50,247 nucleotides of DNA. Origin: TMED14 sp041158165 (lineage in GTDB: Bacteria > Bacteroidota > Bacteroidia > Flavobacteriales > Schleiferiaceae). Shown piece after piece: positions 39,652 to 47,991 of the stretch; the stretch's first letter is position 1; each line of letters starts with the position of its first letter. The stretch covers positions 1 to 50,247 of the forward strand of contig JBEBBW010000008.1 of NCBI GenBank assembly GCA_041158165.1, written 5' to 3'. The notes under the pieces are model-generated. The model was not told the origin of the DNA. It did not search any database and worked only from the letters and a program-made list of their open reading frames with translations. The position numbers and the translations under genes are program-made.

Positions 39652-41844
39652 ATGGCCACGTTTGAACCGGTTCAAAGCCGTGCTTTATTAAAGTCCTTTT
39701 TTGGTTTTGACGACTTTAGGGGCCGCCAAAGCGACGTGGTGGCGTCGGTGATGAACGGCCGCGACACCTTTGTCATGATGCCTACCGGGGGCGGTAAGTC
39801 GCTGTGCTACCAACTTCCCGCGCTCGACATGCCGGGTGTGGCGGTGGTGGTCTCGCCGCTCATTGCGCTGATGAAAAATCAGGTTGACGCGTTGCGCAGT
39901 TTTGCCGACAGCGACGGGGTGGCCCACGTCTGGAACTCGTCGCTCAGCAAGCGCGAAATGGTGGTGGTCCGCCAAGATTTGAGCGCAGGCCGAACCAAGC
40001 TGCTGTACATGGCGCCCGAGTCGCTGAACAAGCAGGAGAACATTGACTTTTTGAGGGAACTGAACGTGTCGTTTTATGCCATTGACGAGGCGCACTGCAT
40101 CTCGGAATGGGGCCATGACTTTCGGCCCGAGTACCGAATGCTGCGCCAGGCAATGAACGCCATCGGTCGACGCCCCATTTTGGCCCTCACGGCTACCGCC
40201 ACGCCCAAGGTGATGTCAGATATTTTGAAGACGCTGGAGATTCCCGATGCCGAGGTGATCACCACGAGCTTCAACCGACCCAATCTGGCCTATGAAGTCG
40301 AGGCCAAGACGGCGAACGTGGAGCGGGATGTCGTGCGCTTGCTGCGCGACTACACCGGCAGGTCGGCGATTGTGTACTGCTTAAGTCGGCAAAAGGTCGA
40401 AGAATTGGCCCAGGTACTGCAGCTCAACGGAATCTCCGCGCTGCCCTATCATGCGGGGCTCGACGCCCATTCACGTAGCCGCCACCAAGACGCCTTTTTG
40501 AACGAAGAGGTCGACGTGATTGTGGCCACCGTAGCCTTTGGCATGGGGATCGACAAACCCGACGTGAGGTTGGTGGTGCACCACGACATGCCGCGAAGCT
40601 TAGAAGGCTACTACCAGGAGACCGGCCGCGCCGGCCGCGACGGAGGCGAAGGGCGCTGCGTGACCTACTACGCCGAGAAGGACCTCGACAAAATGGACAA
40701 GTTCTTGTCGCGCAAGCCCGTGGCAGAGCAAGAAATCGGTCGGCAGTTGCTGCTCGACGCGCGCGCTTATGCGGTCACGTCCAGCTGCCGCCGAAAGTTC
40801 TTGCTGCACTACTTCGGGGAGGCCTACGACGAACCCAACTGCGGAAACTGCGACAACTGCCGTAGTCCGCAGTCTGGCTACGACGCCACAGCACACGCCC
40901 AGCTCATCCTCGAGACGGTGCAGTTGGGACGCGGACAGTTCCGCGCGCTCCAGGTCGTGAACACGCTGATTGCCAACGAGACCGCCATTCTAAAAACACT
41001 GGGCGCACGAAGCCTCAGCACGTGGGGCAAGGGCAGCAGCCACGCCGCGGGCTACTGGGACGACCTGATTCGCCAGCTGATGCTCGCGGGGATGCTCGAG
41101 AAGGACTTGGAACGCTACGGCATTTTGTCGGTCACGAAGGACGGGTTGGGAATTCGCTCAGGAACTACGCCCTTTTCAGCGGTTCCGTACCGGGCCTTTG
41201 ACGACGACGAGGTTGTGGGCACCGGCGGCGGGGCAGTAAAGCGCGCGGCGGCACTGGATCCCGAACTTTACTCGCAGCTGAAGGAGCTCAACCGAAAAAT
41301 GGCCAAGACGCGGAATATTCCGCCCTACGCCCTCTTTTCAGAGGCTTCGCTAAACGACATGGCCACCTCCTACCCCATCAGTTTGGAGGAGCTCAAGACC
41401 ATTCCGGGCGTTGGCGAAGCGAAAGCCAAGCGCTTTGGTTCCGAATTGGTCGAGGCCATCAAGGCCCACGTAGAAGCTCACGGAATCGAGCGTCCCGGCG
41501 ATTTCGCGATTCGCAGTGCCGGTCAAAAAGGCAACCTCAAGCTGTACATCATTCAGTCGGTGGACCGCAAGCTTGGCCTCGAAGAAATTGCCCGCAGTAA
41601 AAATGTTTCGGTCGACGACATCTTGAGCGAGATGGAGAACATCGTTCGCAGCGGCACGCGGCTCGGACTGGACTACCTTATCGAGGACTACCTCGACGAC
41701 GATTCGCTCGACGAAATCACGGAGTACTTCGCCGACGACAGCGAAGACGGCGCGCTGGACGAGGCGATGCGCCACTTTGATCAGGAATACGGCGAGCTGG
41801 AACTGCGGCTTGCGCGGCTGCGCTTTTTGTGCAGCGTCGTTTAA
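39652..41844 (+). CDS. recQ: ATP-dependent DNA helicase RecQ
   Basis: A 730-aa 3'-5' helicase for recombination and fork repair. Walker A MMPTGGGKSLCYQLPAL (Lys49), the DEAH box AIDEAHCISEWGHDFRPEY, motif VI ETGRAGRDGGEGRC and a zinc site (SSCRRKF, then CGNCDNC) are all present. A C-terminal HRDC domain (TIPGVGEAKAKRFGSELVEAIKAH) and an acidic tail (EDYLDDDSLDEITEYFADDSEDGALDEAM) follow. ATG 39652 starts MATFEPVQSRALLKSFFGF. The frame opens earlier, but those codons cross the divergent tatC promoter region. Confidence 0.95.
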   Translation: MATFEPVQSRALLKSFFGFDDFRGRQSDVVASVMNGRDTFVMMPTGGGKSLCYQLPALDMPGVAVVVSPLIALMKNQVDALRSFADSDGVAHVWNSSLSKREMVVVRQDLSAGRTKLLYMAPESLNKQENIDFLRELNVSFYAIDEAHCISEWGHDFRPEYRMLRQAMNAIGRRPILALTATATPKVMSDILKTLEIPDAEVITTSFNRPNLAYEVEAKTANVERDVVRLLRDYTGRSAIVYCLSRQKVEELAQVLQLNGISALPYHAGLDAHSRSRHQDAFLNEEVDVIVATVAFGMGIDKPDVRLVVHHDMPRSLEGYYQETGRAGRDGGEGRCVTYYAEKDLDKMDKFLSRKPVAEQEIGRQLLLDARAYAVTSSCRRKFLLHYFGEAYDEPNCGNCDNCRSPQSGYDATAHAQLILETVQLGRGQFRALQVVNTLIANETAILKTLGARSLSTWGKGSSHAAGYWDDLIRQLMLAGMLEKDLERYGILSVTKDGLGIRSGTTPFSAVPYRAFDDDEVVGTGGGAVKRAAALDPELYSQLKELNRKMAKTRNIPPYALFSEASLNDMATSYPISLEELKTIPGVGEAKAKRFGSELVEAIKAHVEAHGIERPGDFAIRSAGQKGNLKLYIIQSVDRKLGLEEIARSKNVSVDDILSEMENIVRSGTRLGLDYLIEDYLDDDSLDEITEYFADDSEDGALDEAMRHFDQEYGELELRLARLRFLCSVV

Positions 41845-41852
41845 CGCGGACC

Positions 41853-42005
41853 CTAATTCATCACGGCCACGCGAAGTTCCGCGGGTACCTTGCTCGAAAA
41901 CGCAAGGCCGCGGCAGGCAGCGGAATACGCCACGAGGCACTGGTAGGTGGATTCGCTGGGGCGACGTGCGTCCAAAAGCGCATCAGGTTGGGTAGGTTCG
42001 GTCAT
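41853..42005 (-). CDS. Possible 50-aa protein downstream of the sigma factor
   Basis: A short frame beginning MTEPTQPDALLDARRPSEST and ending in ELRVAVMN, 41 nt after the sigma-factor stop. Codon choice resembles the neighbours, and there is a TAGCATTTCG sequence upstream that partly resembles a -7 box. In several Bacteroidota a small hypothetical gene follows this ECF sigma gene. No family recognised, so it may be a chance frame. Confidence 0.35.
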   Translation of the reverse strand: MTEPTQPDALLDARRPSESTYQCLVAYSAACRGLAFSSKVPAELRVAVMN

Positions 42006-42046
42006 AGGCTGCAGTGCGAAATGCTACCTACCTAACGCCAGCCCAT

Positions 42047-42622
42047 TCAGTTTGGTATTTCGACGCGGAGCATTCGGCGCAGGTTCGCCACGGCGTAGCG
42101 CATGCGGCCCAAGGCGGTGTTGATGCCTACCCCCGTCTCTTCGGCAATTTCTTTGAAGCTGAGGCCAGCGTGGAGCCGGAGCTCCAGCACGAGTTTTTGG
42201 TCTGCCGGCAGCCGCTGCACCGCCTCGTGGGCGTCTTGCATCCATTGGGCGGCGACCGCGCGTTCCTCGACATTTAGCGCTTCGTCGGCCACGCCGTCGG
42301 TCGCTGACTCAAAGTGGTCGTAGTGGGCGAGCGGACTCCGCTGCTGGCGACGGAAGTAGTCCATCGTGGCGTTTCGGGCCACGCGGTGAATCCAGGCGGC
42401 AAACTTCCCTGCCTCGGTGTAGTCCCCGGCTTTGAGGGTGTGGATGAACTTGATCCAAACCTCTTGAAAGAGGTCGTCGGCGACCGCGTGGTCTTTGACT
42501 TTAGAGAGGATTGCGGCGAATACGGCGTCGCCGTGGCGGCGCATGAGCGCTTCGAACGCGCGTTCGTCGCCGGACGCGTAGCGCTCAATGAGCTCGGCAT
42601 CCTGAACCTGTGAGTACAGCAT
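42047..42622 (-). CDS. ECF-type RNA polymerase sigma factor
   Basis: A 191-aa sigma-70 family protein with only regions 2 and 4. Region 2 has the DDLFQEVWIKFIHTL core-binding helix and FAAWIHRVARNATMDYFRRQQR. Region 4 has LPADQKLVLELRLHAGLSFKEIAEETGVGINTALGRMRYAVANLRRML, a helix-turn-helix for -35 recognition. No anti-sigma factor is obvious next to it, unless the 50-aa frame plays that part. The stimulus and targets are unknown. No good promoter box precedes it. Confidence 0.92.
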   Translation of the reverse strand: MLYSQVQDAELIERYASGDERAFEALMRRHGDAVFAAILSKVKDHAVADDLFQEVWIKFIHTLKAGDYTEAGKFAAWIHRVARNATMDYFRRQQRSPLAHYDHFESATDGVADEALNVEERAVAAQWMQDAHEAVQRLPADQKLVLELRLHAGLSFKEIAEETGVGINTALGRMRYAVANLRRMLRVEIPN

Positions 42623-42752
42623 AGCTAGTTGGCATTAAGTCAATTGGCGTAGCTGTGCTTCGATAGGCGGGCGTCTATTTTTAGGTTCAATCAGGCTGCC
42701 TTGGCGGCAGATTTCGAGTCAAAAATAAGTTTTTTCTCGCAATACAAAGCGG

Positions 42753-42760
42753 TAAATTTG
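42753..42760 (+). promoter_or_regulatory. -7 promoter box of uvrA
   Basis: TAAATTTG, a perfect match, 10 nt before the ATG at 42771. Confidence 0.7.
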
Positions 42761-42770
42761 CACCTTGCCC

Positions 42771-45503
42771 ATGGAAGAGCTAGAAGTACGCGTAGAAGGT
42801 GCCCGAGTGCACAACCTGAAGAACATTCATGTGGCATTCCCCCACGGCCACCTTGTGGTGGTGACGGGCGTGAGCGGATCAGGAAAATCCTCGCTCGCTT
42901 TTGACACCCTGTATGCCGAAGGTCAGCGCCGCTATGTGGAGTCGCTGTCGGCCTACGCACGCCAGTTTTTGGGCAAGCTCGAGAAGCCCGAAGTCGACGA
43001 CATCAAGGGCCTCGCGCCCGCCATTGCCATTGAGCAAAAAGTGAGCACGCGGAATCCGCGCTCTACGGTTGCCACGGCCACCGAACTTCACGACTACCTG
43101 AAGCTGCTTTTTGCCCGTGTTGGCACCACCTATGCGCCCAGCGGAGCCGAGGTCAAGCGCCACCAAATCGCCGACGTACTGCGCGCCCTCGAGGCAGAAC
43201 CCGAGGGAGGGTACGCCCTAGTGACCGCCCCGCTGGACCTCGCCGACCGCAAGCCCCAGGCCTACTGGGACCTGCTTAGCAGCCAAGGCTACGCGCGGGT
43301 GTGGACCCCAAGCCAAGGTGTGGTGCGGCTCGACGAACAGCCCAACCCCGAAGGCGTGGAGTTGGTGGTGGACCGCGTTCCCACGGGAGCCCGCGACGAA
43401 GACTGGGAGGCCCGCGCCGCCGATTCAGTGCAAACGGCCTTTTTCGAAGGCAACGGAACCTGCCGCGTTCGGTTCGACGACCGCCACCTCGACTTTTCGA
43501 ACCGTTTTGAGGCTGAGGGAATCCGCTTTGAAGAACCGACCCCCGGGTTGTTTTCGTTCAACACTCCTCAGGGCGCCTGCCCTACCTGTGAGGGCTTTGG
43601 GTCGGTGCTCGGCATTGACGCGGAACTCGTCATTCCGAATCCAGGACTCAGCGTTTTTGAAGATGCGGTGGCGCCGTGGCGCGGCGAAAAGCTAGGCGAA
43701 TGGAAGGAGCAGCTGCTCCGCGGCGCCGAACGCGCCGGATTCCCTGTGCACCGTCCCGTGCAGCAGCTCAGCCCGGAACACCGCGAAATGCTCTGGCGCG
43801 GCTGTTCGAGCTTCATGGGTATCGACGCCTTTTTTAAGATGGTCGAAGAGAGCACCTACAAGATTCAGTACCGGGTGCTTCAGGCCAGGTACCGCGGCAA
43901 GACAACCTGCCCCGACTGTGGAGGTTCTCGCCTGCGCAGCGAGGCGCTGGCGGTGCGCGTTGGCGGCAAAAACCTTGCGGAGGTGCTTGACCTCACGGTG
44001 CGCGACGCGAAGCATTGGTTTGACCATCTTGAGCTGACCGCCTACCAGCTCAAAGTGGGCGAACGCCTGCTTCAGGAACTGCGCCACCGCCTCGACATTT
44101 TGGAGCGCGTCGGCCTGCACTACCTCACGCTCAACCGGCCTGCCAACACGCTCAGCGGGGGCGAATCGCAGCGCATCCACCTAGCCACCAGCCTCAGTGC
44201 GGCCCTCGTGGGGTCGATGTACATTCTCGACGAGCCCTCGGTCGGACTTCACCCGCGCGACGCCGACCAGCTGCTCGGTGTACTTCAAGCGCTTCGCGAC
44301 GCCGGCAATACGGTCATTGTGGTTGAACACGACGACGTGTTCATGAAGGCCGCCGACACGGTCATTGACATCGGCCCTGGCGCCGGACGGCTGGGGGGCG
44401 AAGTCGTCTACAGCGGGCCCGGTGCCCAGCTGGTTCATGCTGCAACCCTCACCGGAGACTACCTGTCGGGCCGCAAAAAAGTTCATCGTGCGGGCCTTGG
44501 CGACGCCGCCAAGTACTGGATCGAGCTGCAGGGAGCGCGCGCCCAAAACCTCAAAGACGTGACGGTTCGCATCCCGCTGGAGCGGCTGACTGCGGTTTGT
44601 GGCGTCAGCGGTTCGGGCAAAACCACGCTGGTGCGGAACATTTTGGTTCCGGTGCTCCAAAAACTCCTGGGGGAATACGGAGGCCGAGCGGGCGCTCACG
44701 ACGGCCTAGTGGGCGACTGGCGCCGCATCACCGCCATTGAAGTTGTTGACCAGAACCCGATGGGCAAGTCCTCTCGCTCCAACGCGGTCACCTACCTCAA
44801 GGCCTACGACGACATCCGCAACCTGTTCGCAGCCCAAAAGTCTGCCCAGTTACGGGGCTACGCGGCCAAGCATTTTTCGTTCAATACCGACGGCGGACGC
44901 TGCACTGTGTGCCAAGGCGACGGCTACGTGACCGTAGAAATGCAGTTTATGGCCGACGTGCACCTGACATGTGAGCAGTGCCACGGCAAACGGTTTATGG
45001 CCGAAGTGCTCGAGGTCGAATTCCAGGGCAAGTCGATCAGCGACATCTTGGAACTCACCGTGGACGAGGCGATGGAATTCTTTAGTGCGCACCAGCAAAA
45101 GAAGATTACCGACAAGCTCCGCCCCCTTGCCGACGTCGGATTAGGGTATATTCAACTTGGTCAGTCGTCGAGTACGCTTTCGGGCGGCGAAGCGCAGCGC
45201 GTCAAGCTCGCGTCGTTTTTGGCGCGCGGACAGCAGGCAGATCCTGTGCTTTTCGTATTTGACGAGCCCACCACCGGCCTCCACATGGACGACGTGCAAA
45301 AGCTCCTCGTGTCGTTTGACGCACTGATCGCGCTGGGGCACACCGTGTTAGTCGTCGAACACCACCGCGACGTCTTGGCCTCGGCAGACTGGCTCATCGA
45401 ATTGGGTCCAGATGGTGGACCCGACGGCGGACATCTTTTGTACGCCGGAGACCCTCGAAAAATGGGCCAATTAGACAGTCCTACTGCGAAAGCATTTCGC
45501 TGA
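42771..45503 (+). CDS. uvrA: Excinuclease ABC subunit A
   Basis: A 910-aa ATPase that finds bulky DNA lesions and loads UvrB. The first Walker A is GVSGSGKSS (Lys39) with RRYVESLSAYARQFLGKLEKPEVDDIKGLAPAIAIEQK. Zinc-type pairs follow in CPTCEGFG, CPDCGGSRLRS and CTVCQGDG with CEQCHGKRF. The second ATPase half has GVSGSGKTTLVRN and SSSTLSGGEAQRVKLA. The first zinc finger of the E. coli type is missing: YAPSGAEVKRH stands there instead, as in other Bacteroidota UvrA. ATG 42771 is preferred over TTG 42765. Confidence 0.96.
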   Translation: MEELEVRVEGARVHNLKNIHVAFPHGHLVVVTGVSGSGKSSLAFDTLYAEGQRRYVESLSAYARQFLGKLEKPEVDDIKGLAPAIAIEQKVSTRNPRSTVATATELHDYLKLLFARVGTTYAPSGAEVKRHQIADVLRALEAEPEGGYALVTAPLDLADRKPQAYWDLLSSQGYARVWTPSQGVVRLDEQPNPEGVELVVDRVPTGARDEDWEARAADSVQTAFFEGNGTCRVRFDDRHLDFSNRFEAEGIRFEEPTPGLFSFNTPQGACPTCEGFGSVLGIDAELVIPNPGLSVFEDAVAPWRGEKLGEWKEQLLRGAERAGFPVHRPVQQLSPEHREMLWRGCSSFMGIDAFFKMVEESTYKIQYRVLQARYRGKTTCPDCGGSRLRSEALAVRVGGKNLAEVLDLTVRDAKHWFDHLELTAYQLKVGERLLQELRHRLDILERVGLHYLTLNRPANTLSGGESQRIHLATSLSAALVGSMYILDEPSVGLHPRDADQLLGVLQALRDAGNTVIVVEHDDVFMKAADTVIDIGPGAGRLGGEVVYSGPGAQLVHAATLTGDYLSGRKKVHRAGLGDAAKYWIELQGARAQNLKDVTVRIPLERLTAVCGVSGSGKTTLVRNILVPVLQKLLGEYGGRAGAHDGLVGDWRRITAIEVVDQNPMGKSSRSNAVTYLKAYDDIRNLFAAQKSAQLRGYAAKHFSFNTDGGRCTVCQGDGYVTVEMQFMADVHLTCEQCHGKRFMAEVLEVEFQGKSISDILELTVDEAMEFFSAHQQKKITDKLRPLADVGLGYIQLGQSSSTLSGGEAQRVKLASFLARGQQADPVLFVFDEPTTGLHMDDVQKLLVSFDALIALGHTVLVVEHHRDVLASADWLIELGPDGGPDGGHLLYAGDPRKMGQLDSPTAKAFR

Positions 45504-45506
45504 TAT

Positions 45507-45518
45507 TTAAGTACTTAA
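45507..45518. repeat. 12-bp perfect palindrome after uvrA
   Basis: TTAAGTACTTAA reads the same on both strands. It lies 3 nt after the uvrA stop. It could be an operator half or a chance A/T-rich site; its function is unknown. Confidence 0.4.
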
Positions 45519-45522
45519 TTAT

Positions 45523-45539
45523 TATTTCGGCGCGAAATA
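45523..45539. repeat. Short inverted repeat downstream of uvrA
   Basis: TATTTCG and CGAAATA (7-bp arms, 3-nt loop). It sits between the uvrA stop and the small-RNA-like promoter. The stem is too weak for a terminator. Confidence 0.35.
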
Positions 45540-45592
45540 TCTGCAAAAGAGGTTATCCGTCTGATTTGGTTATTATTTGGTCTCCACGAGCC

Positions 45593-45600
45593 TATATTTG
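45593..45600 (+). promoter_or_regulatory. Orphan -7 promoter box between uvrA and the RNA methylase gene
   Basis: TATATTTG is a perfect -7 box with no plus-strand gene after it. TTTG copies lie at 45565-45568 and 45576-45579 (24 and 13 nt away); neither spacing is ideal. Confidence 0.5.
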
Positions 45601-45603
45601 CGT

Positions 45604-45686
45604 TGAATCTAGGAATCTGATTCGTCAGTGGAATAGGTTTATTGGTTTGGTGTGAGGCCCGGTTCTTTGGACCGGGCTTCCTTTTT
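45604..45686 (+). ncRNA. Candidate small RNA of about 80 nt
   Basis: A perfect -7 box is followed by about 80 nt with no useful reading frame and a strong terminator. The 5' part can form a small stem (GAATC 45605-45609 with GATTC 45619-45623). The 3' end is a 7-bp GC stem (45657-45663 with 45671-45677) and then TTCCTTTTT. The alternative is that this is only the 3' UTR and terminator of uvrA. No known RNA family is recognised. Confidence 0.4.
45655..45686 (+). terminator. Intrinsic terminator downstream of uvrA
   Basis: GCCCGGT (45657-45663) pairs with ACCGGGC (45671-45677) around a 7-nt loop and is followed by a T-rich tail on the plus strand. The reverse strand has no T tract, so it works in the uvrA direction only. 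Confidence 0.85.
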
Positions 45687-45720
45687 CCCCAAATATGGGA
45701 TTTTCACGAGGGCCTTGGCG

Positions 45721-46491
45721 TTAGGCGCGCTGCCGCAGTCCTTCGTAGAGCACAACCGCGGCGGCCACACTCACATTGAGCGAGTCAACGTGGCCTTTCA
45801 TCGGAATTTTTACCCGCAGCGCTTCAGACCACGAGGCCTCCAGTCCACGGTCTTCGGGTCCGAGCACCATGGCGGTCGCTTGGGTCCAATCTACGTCGTG
45901 GTGCGGCGTGGCCCCTTCGAGGTGGAGCGCAAAAGGCGTAACTCCGCGTTCGCGCAGCCACTGCTGAACCGCGGCACGAGGCGCCGACGCCAGGGCCAAG
46001 CTGAAGACCGCTCCCGTCGAATTCCGCACCGATTGCGGACTGTAGGGGTCGCACTCCAAGCTGCTGAAGAGCACCGCGTCGACGCCCACGGCGTCGGCGG
46101 TGCGCAGGATTGCGCCCACATTGCCGGGCTTCTCGAGTCCGTCCAGCACGAGGACCCAGGGCTTAGCGGGCAGGTTGAGGTCTTCGAGTGCCGCGGTGGG
46201 CTGCGCAAGCAATCCCACTGCGCCAGCGCCGTTTTCGCGGAGCACTAGTTTATCGTAGACCGCCGGGGCGCAGCGAAAATGCTGGCCGTGGCCTTGCGCC
46301 CAGGCGGGCAGGCTCGCCGTCGCGGGCTCCCAAAAGGTTTGGCGAAGGGTCCAGCCGGCGGCGACCGCTCGTTCCAGTTCGCGCACGCCCTCGACGAGCA
46401 CGACGCCGTCCTTGCGGCGATGCGCCGATTTCTCGCGGTAGCGGATCAGCGTCCGCACCTTGGGGTTTTGGGTTGAGTCGAGCTGAAGCAT
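45721..46491 (-). CDS. TrmH/SpoU-family RNA 2'-O-methyltransferase
   Basis: A 256-aa SPOUT methyltransferase, a second one beside the RlmB-type gene at 22388. An N-terminal L30e-like part (NPKVRTLIRYREKSAHRRKDGVVLVEGVRELE) is followed by EKPGNVGAILRTADAVG, VLGPEDRGL and DSLNVSVAAAVVLYE. The target nucleotide is unknown. Its ATG overlaps the stop of the SUI1-like gene by 1 nt, so it ends the bshA operon. Confidence 0.9.
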   Translation of the reverse strand: MLQLDSTQNPKVRTLIRYREKSAHRRKDGVVLVEGVRELERAVAAGWTLRQTFWEPATASLPAWAQGHGQHFRCAPAVYDKLVLRENGAGAVGLLAQPTAALEDLNLPAKPWVLVLDGLEKPGNVGAILRTADAVGVDAVLFSSLECDPYSPQSVRNSTGAVFSLALASAPRAAVQQWLRERGVTPFALHLEGATPHHDVDWTQATAMVLGPEDRGLEASWSEALRVKIPMKGHVDSLNVSVAAAVVLYEGLRQRA

Positions 46492-46877
46492 TATCCGCCG
46501 ATGCGTTTGGTTTTGAGGCCTTTGGTTTTAGCCCATTCTTCTACTTTGGTGCGCACGTCGCCTTGGAGCAGGATGCTGCCTTCGCTCACGGAGCCGCCCA
46601 CACTGCAGCGTTTTTTGAGTTCGCTCGCCCAGGTTGCGGGGTCTGCGTGGTCCACGTCGTCGAGAAAGACGACCGTGGTGGGCTTTCCGTTGCGGCGCTC
46701 GAAGCGAATGCCCAGCGTTCCCTTGGGCACGGGGGCGTCGCTCGGTTCGTCGTCGGGGGTCGCACCAGATGACGGAACGGGCACCTCGATGCCCTTGGAC
46801 TGGAGGGCCGAGGCGAGCGCCGAGGCAAAGGGGTTATCGCCGGCGGCACCGGTTGAAAAATCACCGCGTTTGCTCAT
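46491..46877 (-). CDS. SUI1/YciH-like translation initiation factor
   Basis: A 128-aa protein with a C-terminal eIF1/SUI1 domain (LGIRFERRNGKPTTVVFLDDV, LKKRCSVGGSVSEGSILLQGDVRTKVEEWAKTKGLKTKRIGG). The N-terminal half is a flexible Ser/Pro/Ala-rich stretch. E. coli YciH acts on initiation fidelity; a similar role is likely. It starts 17 nt inside the end of bshA. Confidence 0.9.
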   Translation of the reverse strand: MSKRGDFSTGAAGDNPFASALASALQSKGIEVPVPSSGATPDDEPSDAPVPKGTLGIRFERRNGKPTTVVFLDDVDHADPATWASELKKRCSVGGSVSEGSILLQGDVRTKVEEWAKTKGLKTKRIGG

Positions 46878-47991
46878 GGACCAGCTTTTGGTAGAGTTCG
46901 ATGTACTGGGTGCCGACGGCGGCCATGGCAAATTGTTCGGCCTTTTGGCGCGCATACTGCCCCATCGCTTCGCGGCGTCCCGGCGTCGTTAAAATTTCTA
47001 GAACGTCGCGGGCCATCGCCGCCGTATCGCCGACGGGCTCGAGGTAGCCGCTGACCCCGTGGTCGATAACTTCGGGAATTCCGCCCGTGTTGGTCGCCAC
47101 CACCGGAACGTAGGACGCCATGGCTTCGAGCGCAGCCAACCCGAAGGATTCTGATTCCGAGGGCAAGAGAAACACGTCAGACATGGAGAGGATGCGCTCG
47201 ATTTCGGTCGATTTGCCCAGCCAGCGCACGTCGTCGTGGAGTCCGCGCGACTGCACGTCTTCTTCGGCTCGCGGACGTTCGGGACCGTCGCCCACCAAAA
47301 GCAAGCGAACCGGAATGTGTGCGCGCACCCGAGCAAAGACGTCGATCACGTCGGGAATTCGCTTGACTCGTCGGAAGTTGGACACGTGAACCAAAATCGG
47401 AACGCCGTCGGGAGCCACCTTGCTGCGGTCGCCGGCTGCACAACGTCCGTAGCGCTCAAGGTCCACGAAGTTGGGGATGACGTTGATGCGGCGGCGGATG
47501 TTGAAAATGCGCTCGGTATCGCGGCGGAGGGACTCCGAAACCGCCGTCACTGCGCTCGAGTGCTCAATCGAAAAGCACACCGCCGGTTTGTAGGACGGAT
47601 GCTTTCCCACCAGCGTAATGTCGGTGCCGTGAAGCGTTGTAACTACCGGAATATGAACGCCTTGGTCCTCCAAAATCTTGCGGGCCATGTAGGCCGCGTA
47701 GGCGTGGGGAATGGCGTAGTGCACGTGGAGCAGGTCGAGCTTTTCGCGCTGCACCACCTGGACCATCATGCTGGACAGCGCCAGCTCATAGGGTTGGTAC
47801 TGAAACAGCGGGTAGTCCTGAACCTGAACCTCGTGAAAGTACAAGTCGGGCTGCAGCTCGTCAAGCCGGGCCGGCATCGCGTAGCTAATCACGTGGACGC
47901 TGTGGCCCTGCTGCGCGAGGTAGGCCGCGAGCTCGGTTGCGAGCACGCCCGAACCGCCGAAGGTGGGGTGGCAAACGATTCCAATGCGCAT
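46861..47991 (-). CDS. bshA: N-acetyl-alpha-D-glucosaminyl L-malate synthase
   Basis: A 376-aa GT4-family glycosyltransferase, the first step of bacillithiol synthesis (UDP-GlcNAc plus L-malate). Seen: the N-terminal GIVCHPTFGGSGVLATELA, HVISYAMPARLD, HVHYAIPHAYAAYMARKIL, VTTLHGTDITLVGKHPSY, and the nucleotide-sugar region SESESFGLAALEAMA. ATG 47991 (MRIGIVCHP) overlaps the stop of the YwqK-like gene by 1 nt. bshB and bshC are not in the window. Confidence 0.94.
   Translation of the reverse strand: MRIGIVCHPTFGGSGVLATELAAYLAQQGHSVHVISYAMPARLDELQPDLYFHEVQVQDYPLFQYQPYELALSSMMVQVVQREKLDLLHVHYAIPHAYAAYMARKILEDQGVHIPVVTTLHGTDITLVGKHPSYKPAVCFSIEHSSAVTAVSESLRRDTERIFNIRRRINVIPNFVDLERYGRCAAGDRSKVAPDGVPILVHVSNFRRVKRIPDVIDVFARVRAHIPVRLLLVGDGPERPRAEEDVQSRGLHDDVRWLGKSTEIERILSMSDVFLLPSESESFGLAALEAMASYVPVVATNTGGIPEVIDHGVSGYLEPVGDTAAMARDVLEILTTPGRREAMGQYARQKAEQFAMAAVGTQYIELYQKLVHEQTR

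Noticed and set aside
42691..42712. CTGCC/GGCAG hairpin between the sigma gene and uvrA as a terminator
   Set aside because: The stem is only 5 bp with no T run, and it lies upstream of both genes, where a terminator is not expected.
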